Numbered from the stretch's first letter, positions 8,749 to 18,674 are shown. The stretch is DNA of 39,516 nt from an uncultured Massilia sp. (GCA_946886065.1 CAMPHU010000015.1:1-39516); one strand, 5' to 3'. Made by a program: numbers and translations. The notes: generated by a model from the letters alone, not told the origin.

Positions 8749-10899
8749 TCAGTATGCTCCCGGCTTGCCGTAGACGATGCCGCGGCCGGCGGTGCTCATG
8801 TACACATGGCCGAAGCGGTTCATGTCGCCCACGATGAAGTGGCCGTCGCCCGGGCCGCCGTACTGGTGGCGGTCGTCGTTGATGCGCTCCCAGCCGGCGC
8901 CGCCGTCAAGCGAGCGGTAGATGCCTCGCACGCCCTTGCGCTCGCCCCAGATGTAGACCGCCGGGTAGTTCGCCCCTCGCGCCGCCTTGCCGAAGCCGAC
9001 CGCGCCGCAGTAGTCGATGCCGTCCAGCTTCGCGAAGCTGCGGCCGCCGTCGAGCGAGCGCACCAGGCCGCCGCTCTTCAGGGCCACCCACAGGTCGCCT
9101 TCGCGTCCCGGGGCAAGCCGGATCAGGCGCGAACCGCCGGGCGGCAGGCTGGCGCGGGGCGCGAAGCTGGCGCCGCCGTCGGTGCTGGCCAGCAGTGCGC
9201 CGTCGTCGTAGGCGTAGAAGATCTCGGGGCGCAGCGGGTCCGCGACCGGGCGGATCCCCGGTTTGTCCAGGCCCTTGACCGGCGTCCAGGTGGCGCCTGC
9301 ATCCGCGGAGCGGTAGCTCACCGGCGAGCGCTCCGGATTGTGCAGGATGACGCTGCCGTCGGCCGACAGGGCCGCCTGCCCCTTGGCGCCCATGAGTGCC
9401 GCCGTCCGGGTCCAGCGCGCGCCGCCGTCGCCGGTCAACATCATCTGCTTGCCGACGCGGACCATGATCGAAGGACGTGCGGCGGCGGCATCCAGTCCGG
9501 TCGTGGTGCCGATTTGCGGTTCGTGGATCCGCCCGTGGCGCGCGGGATCGTCGTGCAGGTAGCCGTCGATGTCGCCGATCGCCGAGACCAGCGGGCCGCC
9601 CGGCACGCTCAGGAAGCCGAGCGGCACCGTCTCCTCCATCCCCCGCACCGTGAACACCCATTTCGCGGGCTGCGCCCCGATGTCCGGCGTCCGGAACACG
9701 CCGTTGCCCGACGTGACCCAGACCGCGCGCGGGTCCTGCGGATCGAACTCCACCGAACCGGTCCAATGGATGCCATGGCCCTTGAGCCAGGGCACGCCGG
9801 CGGCGTCGCGGCTGAACCCGCGCGCGATCACGTCTGTCCACGTGGCCCCGGCATCCTCGCTCAGGTAGATGCGGTCGCCCTTGGCGTCGCCTTGCGGCAG
9901 GAAGGTATTGATGGTCGAGACCACGATCCTGCGCGGACGGCCCGGGTCGACGCTCACGCCGGCGAACGGATGGCTGACGCCCTCCGGCGTGACATTCGTC
10001 CACGCGCCGCCGGCGATGTGGTACCTCCACACCTGGCCGCGGCGCATCGGCTCGGCGCCGCCGCGGTCCGGATGCGGGCCGGCGCCGTCGGCATAGGTGA
10101 GGTACAGGTTGCCGGCGCCGTCGAGCACCGCGCGCTGCGGCATCAGGTCCTGCGGCGCGCCCGCAACCGGCTTGAAATCGACGCCGCCATCGTCGCTGCG
10201 GTACAGGTTCGGCCCCACCTTCCCGAAGCGCGATATGGCCACGAACAGGCGCCGCGCGCGGCCGTTCGCCACGCTGCCCGGATCGGGCACGACCACGTTG
10301 ATGCCAACATCGTTCGGCGTCGTCGTCACCGGCAGGCCGGCGAGGCGGCGCCAGGTCTGGCCGGCATCGCTGCTGAAGAACAGGCCGTCGCGCCGCGAGC
10401 CCAGGTAGAGCACATCGCCGTTGCCCGGGTCCACCGCCAGGCGCTCGCCGTTCTGCCGCCCCATGCCGTTGCCGTGAGTCTTGAACTGGCTGGTGACATC
10501 GATGGTGGTGAAGCTCTTGCCGTAATCCCGCGAACGCAGGATCGCGGTCCGCCCGCCGTTCAGGTAGCTGATCCCCGCCAGCAGGTAGATGCGGCCGGCA
10601 TTGCGCGGGTCGATCGCCAGTGCGTCGATGCCGAGGAAGCCGGTCTGGTCTTCCGCCACCCAGTCCATCAGGGGCATCCAGCGCCGCCCGCCGGCATCCC
10701 AGCGGTAGGCGCCGCCGACGTCGGTCCGCGCGTAGGTGACGCCAGGCTCGCTGCGGCTCGGCAGCACGGCGGTGACAAAGCCGCCGCCGCCGATCGCCAC
10801 GCTGTCCCAGGTGTAGCCGGCCTGCACCGGCGCCTGGCTGGCGCCGGTGAGCGCGACCAGGGCAATGCCGATCCCGGCCGCCTGCTTCAAAAGCTTCAT
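8749..10899 (-). CDS. GH74 endo-xyloglucanase
   Basis: A 716-residue secreted protein. The start at 10899 is preferred to an in-frame ATG at 10917 because GGAGG lies just upstream and it gives a compact signal peptide ending APVQA-G. The protein is built from BNR/Asp-box repeats typical of the two seven-bladed propellers of GH74 (for example [40 protein letters not shown]). Candidate catalytic residues are Asp60 in [12 protein letters not shown] (base) and Asp443 in IGDIDGY (acid). GH74 enzymes cleave the beta-1,4-glucan backbone of xyloglucan with inversion. This is the backbone-cutting member of the operon and would supply oligosaccharides to the GH95, GH35 and GH31 enzymes. The gap to the upstream gene is 14 bases. 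Confidence 0.92.
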   Translation of the reverse strand: MKLLKQAAGIGIALVALTGASQAPVQAGYTWDSVAIGGGGFVTAVLPSRSEPGVTYARTDVGGAYRWDAGGRRWMPLMDWVAEDQTGFLGIDALAIDPRNAGRIYLLAGISYLNGGRTAILRSRDYGKSFTTIDVTSQFKTHGNGMGRQNGERLAVDPGNGDVLYLGSRRDGLFFSSDAGQTWRRLAGLPVTTTPNDVGINVVVPDPGSVANGRARRLFVAISRFGKVGPNLYRSDDGGVDFKPVAGAPQDLMPQRAVLDGAGNLYLTYADGAGPHPDRGGAEPMRRGQVWRYHIAGGAWTNVTPEGVSHPFAGVSVDPGRPRRIVVSTINTFLPQGDAKGDRIYLSEDAGATWTDVIARGFSRDAAGVPWLKGHGIHWTGSVEFDPQDPRAVWVTSGNGVFRTPDIGAQPAKWVFTVRGMEETVPLGFLSVPGGPLVSAIGDIDGYLHDDPARHGRIHEPQIGTTTGLDAAAARPSIMVRVGKQMMLTGDGGARWTRTAALMGAKGQAALSADGSVILHNPERSPVSYRSADAGATWTPVKGLDKPGIRPVADPLRPEIFYAYDDGALLASTDGGASFAPRASLPPGGSRLIRLAPGREGDLWVALKSGGLVRSLDGGRSFAKLDGIDYCGAVGFGKAARGANYPAVYIWGERKGVRGIYRSLDGGAGWERINDDRHQYGGPGDGHFIVGDMNRFGHVYMSTAGRGIVYGKPGAY

Positions 10900-10913
10900 G
10901 CTTCGGCCTCCGT

Positions 10914-12866
10914 TCATGTCTTGGTGAATACGCGGAAGCTGTGCGGCGGGATCGTCACCTCGCTCACCGATTCCCCGCTGCCGGAAGCCGGCACCGTCTC
11001 GGCCGCCGCCTTGTCCGCCGCCTGCACCTGCTGTTTCACGACCCTCACCTTGACCGGCGTGTCGCGGAAGGACTGGATCACGTAGGCGCCGTTATCGTAG
11101 GTGAACAGGCTCACGCCGCTCGGGGCCTCGATGCGGAGCGGGCGGTCCGCCATCAGGTATTTCTTCACGTTGTTCATGACGCCCGGCGGCATGCTGTACA
11201 GGTCGCCGATATTGCTGGGGATGGTCAGCACGTACAGCAGCCCTTTCGAATAGCGGTTCATCAAGAGGATCGGGAAGCCGCGTGCGCCCGAGACCCCGCG
11301 AATGATCGGCCAGGCATCGTTGGTGTAGTAGTGCAGCTCGGGGAAGATCACGTCGCGCGGCGCCACCTTGGGGTCCTCGCGCAGCGATTCGCCGTTGCCG
11401 GCGCCGTAGCCGTTGTAGTAGTCGTTAAGCGCGACCTGGCTACCGGTCGCATGCACCTCCAGCAGGTCCTGGAAGCCGCCGTCCTTGCGCTTCGTGTCCT
11501 GGGTCGCCTTGACGAAGCCGGAGGTGACGAACACGGTCTTGCCCGCCTGGAGCTGGCCCTTGATCTTGCCGATGATGCCAGGATCGGCCGCCGCTGCCTC
11601 GGTCAGGAGCATGGTGCTGGCGCCGGCCGGGAACTTCGCCGTCATGGCGATCGGGATGCCGACATTGCCCAGGTAGTTATGCAGGAAGTCCTCGCCCGAG
11701 GAATGGGGCGGCTTGTAGCTCGGCACGCCCGTGGGTTCGCCCAACTGGCCCAGCACCGCATCGACCTGGCGCAGGGCCGCGCCCGCGGCGAGGCCCCAGC
11801 CCGGCGGCGCCTTGGCGTCGGGATGGGCCGCGCGCCACTCGGCGGCGATCTTGTTCCAGTTGAAGCTGGTGTCCTGGTCGGCCCACGGGCGCTCGCCCGC
11901 CTCCGCCGCATGGTCCTGGGCCATCGGATGCCAGTTGAACAGGGTGATCTCCGGCGTCTTGGCCAGCAAGGTGTCCCACAGCTGCTCGGCGAAGCGGTCG
12001 AGGTAGCGGATCGAGTACGTGTCGACCCAGCCGCCTCCGTTCTTGCCGTCCTTGCGCAGGGTGCTGTAGTAGCGGATCACGCTGTAGGACTCGTATTGCT
12101 GCAGCAGCTGGTCGGTGATGACGGGGTCGCGCGTCTCGGTGCCGGCATAGATCCCGTCGAACATCTCGGGCTGCTTTTCCAGGTCGAAGCCCAGGCCCTG
12201 GAAGTGCTCATACCAGTTCGGATACTTGACCACCACCTGGACTTTCGGGTTGACCGCCTTGGCCGGCCCGATCACGAGCTCCTGCGAGACCTTGCGCATG
12301 GTGTCCAGGCGGTACTGGGTCCAGGAGCGCTTGCCCTTGGCCTTGATGTCGGCGTCCGACTTGGAGGTGTAGAAGAAAAAGTCGTCCAGGATCACCGCGT
12401 CGAAGTGGCGCGCCGCCTGCTCCATGGCCTGCTTCGCCATCTTGCGATGCTCCGGCAGCTCGTAGTCGAAGGTCATGAACTGGCCGTTGAAGCCGCCCGC
12501 CGCCAGGGTCACGCCGCCGGCGACTTCCACGCCCTTGGCCTGGAACTGGCGCTTGACCGCGTCGATCTCGGCATCGCTCGCGAAATGCAGGTCGCGGTAG
12601 GTCTCGATATACACCTTGTCGAATGGGACCTGGCTCATGGCGCGCGCGTACTGGTGCTCGAACACCTTTGGATCGGCCAGCTGCCTGGTGACATTGACCG
12701 GGATGTAGATCGCCGTCTTGAAATGCTGGTAGTGCCCGGGTTTCGCTGCCTGGGCGGCGGCGTGCACCGGCTGCGGCATGACCAGGCCGAGGCTTCCCGT
12801 GGCGACGGCGGCCAGGGCAGCCGAGATGGCGCCCGCGCCGGCCAGGCGGGTAATCGAGGTGCGCAT
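10914..12866 (-). CDS. Secreted protein of unknown family, predicted TIM-barrel glycosidase
   Basis: First gene of the xyloglucan operon, 650 residues. I do not recognise the family. The start at 12866 has AGGAGACGT directly upstream and gives a signal peptide ending near VHAAA. Residues 50-310 alternate strands and helices like a (beta/alpha)8 barrel. They include DKVYIETYRDL, HFDAVILDDFFFYT (Asp161-Asp162 at a strand end), VVVKYPNW, MFDGIYAGTETRD (Glu244) and ITLFNWHPM. Acidic residues at strand ends are where glycosidases keep their catalytic pair. Residues about 395-480 (AMTAKFPAGASTMLLTE, AGKTVFVTSGF) resemble the amidotransferase-like middle domain of GH42-type enzymes, and a small beta domain ends the protein (LRIEAPSGVSLFTYDNGAYV). 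Function is inferred only from fold-like features and operon position. Confidence 0.75.
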   Translation of the reverse strand: MRTSITRLAGAGAISAALAAVATGSLGLVMPQPVHAAAQAAKPGHYQHFKTAIYIPVNVTRQLADPKVFEHQYARAMSQVPFDKVYIETYRDLHFASDAEIDAVKRQFQAKGVEVAGGVTLAAGGFNGQFMTFDYELPEHRKMAKQAMEQAARHFDAVILDDFFFYTSKSDADIKAKGKRSWTQYRLDTMRKVSQELVIGPAKAVNPKVQVVVKYPNWYEHFQGLGFDLEKQPEMFDGIYAGTETRDPVITDQLLQQYESYSVIRYYSTLRKDGKNGGGWVDTYSIRYLDRFAEQLWDTLLAKTPEITLFNWHPMAQDHAAEAGERPWADQDTSFNWNKIAAEWRAAHPDAKAPPGWGLAAGAALRQVDAVLGQLGEPTGVPSYKPPHSSGEDFLHNYLGNVGIPIAMTAKFPAGASTMLLTEAAAADPGIIGKIKGQLQAGKTVFVTSGFVKATQDTKRKDGGFQDLLEVHATGSQVALNDYYNGYGAGNGESLREDPKVAPRDVIFPELHYYTNDAWPIIRGVSGARGFPILLMNRYSKGLLYVLTIPSNIGDLYSMPPGVMNNVKKYLMADRPLRIEAPSGVSLFTYDNGAYVIQSFRDTPVKVRVVKQQVQAADKAAAETVPASGSGESVSEVTIPPHSFRVFTKT

Positions 12867-12906
12867 ACGTCTCCTGATTGTCGTTGTTATTGGCTTGCTG
12901 CAAACG

Positions 12907-12936
12907 ATGCTAAACCAATTCCAAACTGGCATGCAA
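12907..12936 (-). promoter_or_regulatory. Candidate promoter of the xyloglucan operon
   Basis: On the minus strand TTGCAT (12931-12936), an 18-base spacer and TAGCAT (12907-12912) form a weak sigma70-like promoter 40 bases before the first gene. The operator-like palindrome at 12943-12956 lies just upstream of the -35. Confidence 0.35.
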
Positions 12937-12942
12937 GCAAAA

Positions 12943-12956
12943 TGTTCGCGCTAACA
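12943..12956. promoter_or_regulatory. LacI-family operator in the divergent GH operon / semialdehyde dehydrogenase promoter
   Basis: TGTTCGCGCTAACA is a perfect match to the palindrome TGTTNGCGCNAACA with the central CG typical of LacI-family operators. It lies between the GH operon and the dehydrogenase gene at 13100. Related sites lie before xylX, xylF and the LacI-family gene itself. Confidence 0.65.
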
Positions 12957-13051
12957 CAAAAATATCGAGTTCGACGCAGCCTGGATGGCCAATGTCACGT
13001 TTCGGAAGCCTTGCCGCTGGATTCTGCACAGCAGGATGGCCGTGGCTTTGC

Positions 13052-13067
13052 TATGATAGCGCTTGAC
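13052..13067 (+). promoter_or_regulatory. Candidate -10 with second operator half-site upstream of the dehydrogenase
   Basis: TATGAT (13052-13057) is a good -10 match, 42 bases before the ATG at 13100. It overlaps TGATAGCGCT (13054-13063), which matches one half plus the centre of the operator palindrome. No good -35 is seen at 16-18 bases, so confidence is low. Confidence 0.3.
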
Positions 13068-13099
13068 AGTTTAACGAAAACCACCCATCAGGAGCATGC

Positions 13100-14677
13100 A
13101 TGAGCATTCACGGAGAGATGATCATCGGACACCGCGCCGAGCGCGGCACGGCAGGCGAAGTACGCAGTGCGGACCCCTCCCTCGGTACGGCGCTCGAGCC
13201 GGGATTCGGCGCCGCCAGCGCGGCACAGATGGCCGCGGCCTGCGAGCTGGCCGAGCAGGCCTTCGACGCCTACCGGGCCGTGGGCCTGGAGCAGCGCGCC
13301 CGCTTCCTGGAAGCGATCGCGGACCGGATCATGGACATCGGCCCGCTGCTGATCGAGCGCGCCCACCAGGAGAGCGGCCTGCCCGTGGCCCGCCTCGAGG
13401 GCGAACGCGGCCGCACGATGAACCAGCTGCGCCTGTTCGCCAAAGTGGTCCGCGACGGCCACTTCCTGGAAGCGACCCTGGATTCGGCCCTGCCCCAGCG
13501 CACCCCGCCGCGCCCGGATCTGCGCATGCGCAAGATCCCGCTCGGTCCGGTGGCCGTATTCGGCGCCAGTAACTTCCCGCTCGCCTTCTCGGTCGCCGGC
13601 GGCGATACGGCCTCCGCGCTGGCGGCCGGCTGCCCGGTGGTCGTGAAGGCCCACAACGCCCACCTGGGGACCTCCGAGCTGGTGGCCAAAGCCGTGCAGC
13701 GGGCAGCCATCGAGTGCGGCATGCCGGAAGGCGTGTTCTCGATGCTCATCGGCGAAGGCAACCAGATCGGCCAGGACCTGGTCGGCCGTCCGGAGATCCA
13801 GGCGGTCGGCTTTACCGGCTCGCGCCAGGGCGGCATGGCCCTGGTCCGCATCGCCAGTGCGCGCCCGGCGCCGATCCCCGTGTATGCCGAAATGAGCAGC
13901 ATTAATCCGGTCTTCCTGCTCCCCGGCGCGCTCGCGGCGGGCGGCGCCAGGCTGGCCGCGCAGTTCATCGACTCGCTGACCCTGGGCGCCGGCCAGTTCT
14001 GCACCAACCCCGGCCTCGTCATCGCCCTGGCCGGCGAGCAGCTCGATGCCTTCCGCGCCGCCACCGTCGGCGCGCTGCAGGCCAGGACCGCCGGCACCAT
14101 GCTCACCGCCGGCATCCACCAGGCCTATGTCGACGCCATCGGGCGCCGCTCGGGCCTCGACGGCGTCCAGCTGGTGGCGCGCGGCGGCGCCGAAGGCGCG
14201 GGCTGCGCGGCCCAGGCGGCGCTCTACCAGTGCGAGGCCCCGACCTTCCTCGCCAATCCGGCGCTGGAAGAAGAAATCTTCGGGCCGACCTCGGTCATCA
14301 TCGCCTGCCGCGACCACGCCGAGATGCTGGCCGTCGCCCGCCACCTGGAGGGCCAGCTGACGGCGACCGTCCATGCGAGCGACGCCGACCACGCCATCGC
14401 CGCCTCCTTGCTGCCGGCACTCGAGCGCAAGGTCGGCCGCATCCTGTTCAACGGCTTCCCGACCGGGGTCGAGGTGGCGCACGCGATGGTGCACGGGGGC
14501 CCCTTCCCGGCCACCTCGGACAGCCGCTCGACCTCGGTCGGCGCCACCGCCATCGAGCGATTCCTGCGCCCGGTGTGCTACCAGGACGTACCGGCCGGCC
14601 TGCTGCCGGATGCCCTGCGCGACGACAATCCGCTGGGCCTGGCGCGCCTCGTCGATGGGGAACTGCGGGTCGAGTGA
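13100..14677 (+). CDS. Alpha-ketoglutaric semialdehyde dehydrogenase (last Weimberg step)
   Basis: A 525-residue aldehyde dehydrogenase that should oxidise 2-oxoglutarate semialdehyde to 2-oxoglutarate with NAD(P)+. Visible family features are FGASNFPLAFSVAGGDTASALAAG (Asn158 region), FTGSRQGG, VYAEMSSINP (general base Glu264) and GAGQFCTNPG (catalytic Cys301). The length and N-terminal extension resemble the type III KGSADH group rather than the about 480-residue Caulobacter XylA. The ATG has AGGAG 5 bases upstream. The gene is divergent from the GH operon and faces xylH convergently. All other enzymes of the xylose oxidative route are on the opposite strand, which supports this role. Products of L-arabinose or glucarate oxidation enter through the same reaction, so it may serve several pathways. 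Confidence 0.9.
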   Translation: MSIHGEMIIGHRAERGTAGEVRSADPSLGTALEPGFGAASAAQMAAACELAEQAFDAYRAVGLEQRARFLEAIADRIMDIGPLLIERAHQESGLPVARLEGERGRTMNQLRLFAKVVRDGHFLEATLDSALPQRTPPRPDLRMRKIPLGPVAVFGASNFPLAFSVAGGDTASALAAGCPVVVKAHNAHLGTSELVAKAVQRAAIECGMPEGVFSMLIGEGNQIGQDLVGRPEIQAVGFTGSRQGGMALVRIASARPAPIPVYAEMSSINPVFLLPGALAAGGARLAAQFIDSLTLGAGQFCTNPGLVIALAGEQLDAFRAATVGALQARTAGTMLTAGIHQAYVDAIGRRSGLDGVQLVARGGAEGAGCAAQAALYQCEAPTFLANPALEEEIFGPTSVIIACRDHAEMLAVARHLEGQLTATVHASDADHAIAASLLPALERKVGRILFNGFPTGVEVAHAMVHGGPFPATSDSRSTSVGATAIERFLRPVCYQDVPAGLLPDALRDDNPLGLARLVDGELRVE

Positions 14678-14692
14678 ACCCGCAGGAAGTAT

Positions 14693-14719
14693 AAAAGCCG
14701 GCCCCCAGGCCGGCTTTTT
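14693..14719. terminator. Bidirectional terminator between the dehydrogenase and xylH
   Basis: AGCCGGCC (14696-14703) pairs with 14708-14715. It is flanked by AAAA on the left and TTTTT on the right, so it can end transcripts from both convergent genes. Confidence 0.85.
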
Positions 14720-14737
14720 CGTTGGGACGCGGCGGGA

Positions 14738-15934
14738 TCAGCGGCGGCCGCTGCGCGTGACGACATCCATCCACACCGCCAGGGTCAGGATCAGGCCCTT
14801 GACGATCATCTGCCAGTAGGTGTCCACGTCCAGCATCGACATGCCGTTGTCCAGGCTGGCCATCACCAGGGCGCCCACCAGTGCGCCGTGCACCGTGCCG
14901 GCGCCGCCGCGCATCGAGGTGCCGCCGATGAAGCAGGCCGCGATCACGTCCAGCTCTCCCGACACGCCCGCCGAGGGCGAGCCCGCCGCCAGGCGCGCCG
15001 TGTTAATCAGGCCCGCCAGCGCGCACATCAAGCCCATCAGGCCGAAGATCCACAGCTTGACCGCCCTGACGTTGATGCCCGAGAGCCGCGTCGCCTCCAT
15101 GTTGCTGCCCACCGCGTAGATGCGGCGTCCGAACACGGTCTGCCTGGCGATGTAGCTGAACACGCCCAGCAGCACCAGCAGGATCAGCACCGGCAGCGGA
15201 ATGCCTTCGTAGCTGTTGAAGGTCGAGATCAGCCCGGCCAGCACCAGGCCGACCACGGCGACCCGGAACACCGAGCGCCACAGCGCGATCACGGGCAGCT
15301 GGTGCTTCGCCTGGTTGACGCGCTGGCGCCAGGCCAGCACGCAGGCCAGGGCGAACAGGCCGACGCCGAGGGCGATCCCGAGCGCCGGCGGCAGGTAGGC
15401 CTGGCCCAGCTGCTCCATCTCGGGGGAGACCGGCGCCACCGTGGCGCCATCGGTCAGGCCCAGCACCACGCCGCGGTAAGCCAGCATCCCCCCGAGACCG
15501 ACAATAAAGGAGGGAATCCCCGCGTACGCTGTCAGGAATCCGTTGAGGAAGCCCAGCATCAGGCCCGCGCCGAGCACCACCGCGATCGACAGCGGCAAGG
15601 GCAGGCCGTGGGTGACGTCGAGTACGGCCGCCAGCCCGCCCAGCAGGCCCAGGAGCGAGCCGACCGACAGGTCGATCTCGCCGGCGATGATGACGAACAC
15701 CATGCCGCAGGCGAGGATGCCGGTGATCGACATCTGGCGCATCAGGTTGGACAGGTTGCGCGCGGAAGTGAAGCCGCCGTCGGTCTTCCAGCTGAAGAAA
15801 GCCCAGATCAGGGCGATCGCTACCAGCAGGGCCAGGATCTTGTACTGGGTGAAGATCTGCTTGAAGTTGATGCCGGGCGCGGCGTTCACACGCTGGGGCG
15901 CCTGGGCGGGGCCTGGAATGGAGTCGATTTTCAT
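14738..15934 (-). CDS. xylH: Xylose ABC transporter permease XylH
   Basis: A 398-residue membrane protein with about ten hydrophobic segments, starting near residue 32 (YKILALLVAIALIWAFF). It carries the family signatures IAGEIDLSVGSLLGL and GGTSMRGGAGTVHGALVGALVMASLDNGMSM of BPD-transport type 2 (RbsC/XylH) permeases. The insertion near residue 175-205 and DVDTYWQMIVKGLILTLAVWMDV at the end are typical of XylH. It forms the inner-membrane channel for xylose with XylG and XylF. Its start is 16 bases after the xylG stop; no strong Shine-Dalgarno is visible, so coupled translation is likely. Sugar specificity is inferred from the adjacent xylose-oxidation genes. Confidence 0.92.
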   Translation of the reverse strand: MKIDSIPGPAQAPQRVNAAPGINFKQIFTQYKILALLVAIALIWAFFSWKTDGGFTSARNLSNLMRQMSITGILACGMVFVIIAGEIDLSVGSLLGLLGGLAAVLDVTHGLPLPLSIAVVLGAGLMLGFLNGFLTAYAGIPSFIVGLGGMLAYRGVVLGLTDGATVAPVSPEMEQLGQAYLPPALGIALGVGLFALACVLAWRQRVNQAKHQLPVIALWRSVFRVAVVGLVLAGLISTFNSYEGIPLPVLILLVLLGVFSYIARQTVFGRRIYAVGSNMEATRLSGINVRAVKLWIFGLMGLMCALAGLINTARLAAGSPSAGVSGELDVIAACFIGGTSMRGGAGTVHGALVGALVMASLDNGMSMLDVDTYWQMIVKGLILTLAVWMDVVTRSGRR

Positions 15935-15950
15935 ATCGTTCTGAAGTGGG

Positions 15951-17501
15951 TTAAACGGGCGCGGCCTGCGCCGCGGGAGCCGGCTGGCCGAGGGCGGCGG
16001 CCAGCACGGTTTCCTGGGTCAGTCCCTGGTTGACGAAATCGCCGCGCAGCTTTCCTTCGCCCATGACGAGCACCCGGTCCGAGACGCCGAGCACTTCGGC
16101 CAGCTCGGACGAGACCATGATGATGGAGATGCCCTGCGCGGCCAGCTCCAGCATCAGCTTGTAGATCTCGAACTTGGCGCCGACGTCCACGCCGCGCGTC
16201 GGTTCGTCCAGGATCAGCACCTTCGGGCCGGTCAGCAGCATCTTGGCCAGCACCGCTTTCTGCTGGTTGCCGCCGGAGAGCGCGGTGATCGGCAAGGCCG
16301 GGCTGGCCGTCTTGAGCGCCAGGCGCCGGATCTGGTCGGCGACCTCGCGCGACTCGAGGTTCTCGTCGACGCGGCTCAGGCGCGAATAGCGCTGCAGCAC
16401 CGACAGGGTGATGTTCTCGCCGACCGACAGGTCGCGCACGATGCCGTGGTGCTTGCGGTCTTCCGGCACCAGGGCGAAGCCGGCCTGGATCGCCTTGAGG
16501 GGCTCGGAGGTGTCGACGCGCCGGCCTTCCAGCCAGACTTCGCCCTCGTAGTCGCCCGGGTAGGAACCGAACAGCGCGGTCACCAGCTCGGTACGCCCTG
16601 CCCCGACGATCCCGGCGATCCCCAGGATTTCGCCGCGGCGCAGCTGGAAGGAGACATCGTCGACCTTCTTGCGCTGCGGCTGGTCCGGATCCCGGCAGGT
16701 GATGTGGCGCGCCTCCATCACGACCTCGCCTACCTCGTGCGGAAGCGACGGGTACAGCTGGTTGAGTTCGCGCCCGCACATCTGGGCGATGATCCGGTCC
16801 ACGCTCATCTCCGGCATGGGCGTGGTGGCGATGTGCTTGCCGTCGCGGATGACCACGATGGTGTCGCAGATGGCAGCCACTTCCTCCAGCTTGTGCGAGA
16901 TATACACGCAGGCCACGCCCCTGGCCTTGAGCTCGCGGATAATCTCGAGCAGCACGGCGATCTCGCTGGCGGTCAGCGAGGCCGAGGGCTCGTCCAGGAT
17001 CAGCAGGCGCGCGTTCTTGTTCAAGGCCTTGCCGATCTCGATCAGCTGCTGGTGGCCGCCGCCGTAATTCTTCACCGGCAGGACCACGTTCACGTCCGGC
17101 AGCTTCAGTTCGCGCAGAATCTCCTCGGCGCGCCGGTTCATGGCCGGGTAGTTCAGGCGTCCGCCCGGCAGGGTCGGCTCGTTCCCCAGGAAGATGTTCT
17201 CCGCCACCGACAGCTCGGGCACGAGCATCAGCTCCTGGTGGATGATGATGATGCCGGCGTCCTCGGTCTCGCGCACCGAGCGCGCGCGCAGCGGCCGGCC
17301 GTCGAACAGGATCTCGCCATCCCAGGTGCCGTACGGGTAGACCGCCGACAGGACCTTCATCAGGGTGGATTTGCCGGCGCCGTTCTCGCCGCACAGGCCG
17401 ATGCATTCGCCCGGACGGATCGCGAGATCGATCCCGTCGAGGGCGGGCACACCGTCGAATCGCTTCGCGATTCCCTTCATTTCAAGCAGGTAGCCGGACA
17501 T
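15951..17501 (-). CDS. xylG: Xylose ABC transporter ATP-binding protein XylG
   Basis: A 516-residue protein with two fused ABC cassettes. The first has Walker [10 protein letters not shown] (38-46), a degenerate signature ([15 protein letters not shown]) and Walker [12 protein letters not shown]. The second has GIVGAGRTE as a degenerate Walker A, the signature SGGNQQK and Walker [14 protein letters not shown] tandem, asymmetric ATPase is the rule in monosaccharide importers of the RbsA/XylG/MglA type. It energises uptake through XylH. It lies 111 bases downstream of xylF, across a stem-loop, and probably belongs to the same transcript. Confidence 0.93.
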   Translation of the reverse strand: MSGYLLEMKGIAKRFDGVPALDGIDLAIRPGECIGLCGENGAGKSTLMKVLSAVYPYGTWDGEILFDGRPLRARSVRETEDAGIIIIHQELMLVPELSVAENIFLGNEPTLPGGRLNYPAMNRRAEEILRELKLPDVNVVLPVKNYGGGHQQLIEIGKALNKNARLLILDEPSASLTASEIAVLLEIIRELKARGVACVYISHKLEEVAAICDTIVVIRDGKHIATTPMPEMSVDRIIAQMCGRELNQLYPSLPHEVGEVVMEARHITCRDPDQPQRKKVDDVSFQLRRGEILGIAGIVGAGRTELVTALFGSYPGDYEGEVWLEGRRVDTSEPLKAIQAGFALVPEDRKHHGIVRDLSVGENITLSVLQRYSRLSRVDENLESREVADQIRRLALKTASPALPITALSGGNQQKAVLAKMLLTGPKVLILDEPTRGVDVGAKFEIYKLMLELAAQGISIIMVSSELAEVLGVSDRVLVMGEGKLRGDFVNQGLTQETVLAAALGQPAPAAQAAPV

Positions 17502-17587
17502 TCGGGCACTCGGTTCGTTGCGTTGACATTCCAGGCGTGGCGGGACCCTCGGAAGCTGCGCCGCAGTTCCCGCCCTCGCCTTTCCAC

Positions 17588-17605
17588 GCCCGCGAAAAAG
17601 CGGGC
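17588..17605 (-). other. Stem-loop between xylF and xylG
   Basis: GCCCGC (17588-17593) pairs with GCGGGC (17600-17605) just after the xylF stop. There is no U-tract after it on the minus strand. Such hairpins behind binding-protein genes often stabilise the upstream message and allow more binding protein than ATPase; that role is inferred here. Confidence 0.5.
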
Positions 17606-17612
17606 GATCCGC

Positions 17613-18617
17613 TTATTTGCCCGCCAGCTGGGACTGGGAGTAGAACCCGTCCTTGACCAGCAGGTCGACGTTCGACTTGTTCAGCAGGACAGGCTTGAGC
17701 AACACGGTATCGACCTGCTTGAAGCCGTTCGCCAGCTTGGCGTTGTAGGCCGGCTTTTCGTTGCGCACCAGCTGCACGGCCAGGCGCGCGGCGTTGGAGG
17801 CGATTTCCTTGAGCGGCTTGTAGACGGTCATCGACTGGGTGCCCGCGATCACGCGGCGCACGGCGGCCAGGTCGGCGTCCTGGCCCGAGACCGCGACCTT
17901 GCCGGCCAGCTTCTGGGCCGACAGCGCCTGGATCGCGCCGCCGGCGGTGGCGTCGTTGGAGGCGACCACGGCGTCGATCTTGTTGCCGTTGGCGGTCAGC
18001 GCGTTCTCGACGATGGACATGGCTTCCGACGGGCTCCAGTCCTTGACCCACTGCTGGCCCACCACCTTGATGTCGCCCTTGTCGATCAGGGGCTTGAGCA
18101 CCTTGAGCTGGCCTTCGCGCAGCATCTTGGCGTTGTTATCGGTCGGCGCGCCGCCCAGCAGGTAGTAGTTGCCCTTCGGCTTGAGCTGGACCAGCGAGCG
18201 CGCCTGCAGTTCGCCGACGGTGGTGTTGTCGAAGGAAATGTAGGCGTCGACGTCGGCGTTGAGGATCAGGCGGTCGTAGGACAGCACCTTGATCTTGGCC
18301 TTCTTGGCCTCGCGGATGGCGTTGTTCAGGACCGTCGCGTTGTAGGGAACGATCACCAGCACGTCCACGCCGCGCGAGATCAGGTTCTCGATCTGGGCGA
18401 TCTGGCGCTGCTCGCTGGCGTCCGCCGATTGCACGTACACCTTGGCGCCCAGCTTCTCGGCGGCCTGGGTGAAGTAGTCGCGGTCGCGCGTCCAGCGCTC
18501 CAGCCGCAGGTCGTCGATCGAGAAGCCGATTTTCGGGTTCTTGGCGTCCGCATGCGCGGCGCCGGCGGAAAACAGCATCGCGCAGGCGAGGCCGACGGCC
18601 GTGATCATCTTGTTCAT
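17613..18617 (-). CDS. xylF: Periplasmic D-xylose-binding protein XylF
   Basis: A 334-residue binding protein with a signal peptide ending AHA-D (about residue 23). The mature part begins with the family pattern KIGFSIDDLRLERWTRDRDYF and continues with QIENLISRGVDVLVIVPYNA, YDRLI, SFDNTTVGELQA and DAVVASNDATAGGAIQAL, all close to xylose-binding XylF. It captures xylose in the periplasm and delivers it to XylGH. AGGAGACGT precedes the ATG. It begins 109 bases downstream of xylD, and that gap holds an operator-like palindrome, so xylFGH may have its own regulated promoter as well as read-through from xylXBCD. Confidence 0.94.
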   Translation of the reverse strand: MNKMITAVGLACAMLFSAGAAHADAKNPKIGFSIDDLRLERWTRDRDYFTQAAEKLGAKVYVQSADASEQRQIAQIENLISRGVDVLVIVPYNATVLNNAIREAKKAKIKVLSYDRLILNADVDAYISFDNTTVGELQARSLVQLKPKGNYYLLGGAPTDNNAKMLREGQLKVLKPLIDKGDIKVVGQQWVKDWSPSEAMSIVENALTANGNKIDAVVASNDATAGGAIQALSAQKLAGKVAVSGQDADLAAVRRVIAGTQSMTVYKPLKEIASNAARLAVQLVRNEKPAYNAKLANGFKQVDTVLLKPVLLNKSNVDLLVKDGFYSQSQLAGK

Positions 18618-18674
18618 TTACGTCTCCTGTTTATCTTCGTTATCACTGTGGCAATCCTGCCCTGCCCAGCCTTT

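Noticed and set aside
13088..14494. Minus-strand frame opposite the semialdehyde dehydrogenase
   Set aside because: The plus strand carries a complete aldehyde dehydrogenase with catalytic Cys and Glu; the antisense frame has no recognisable domain.
17588..17605. xylF-xylG stem-loop as a full terminator
   Set aside because: The stem is only 6 bp and no U-tract follows on the minus strand, so it is more likely an mRNA-stability or partial-attenuation element.
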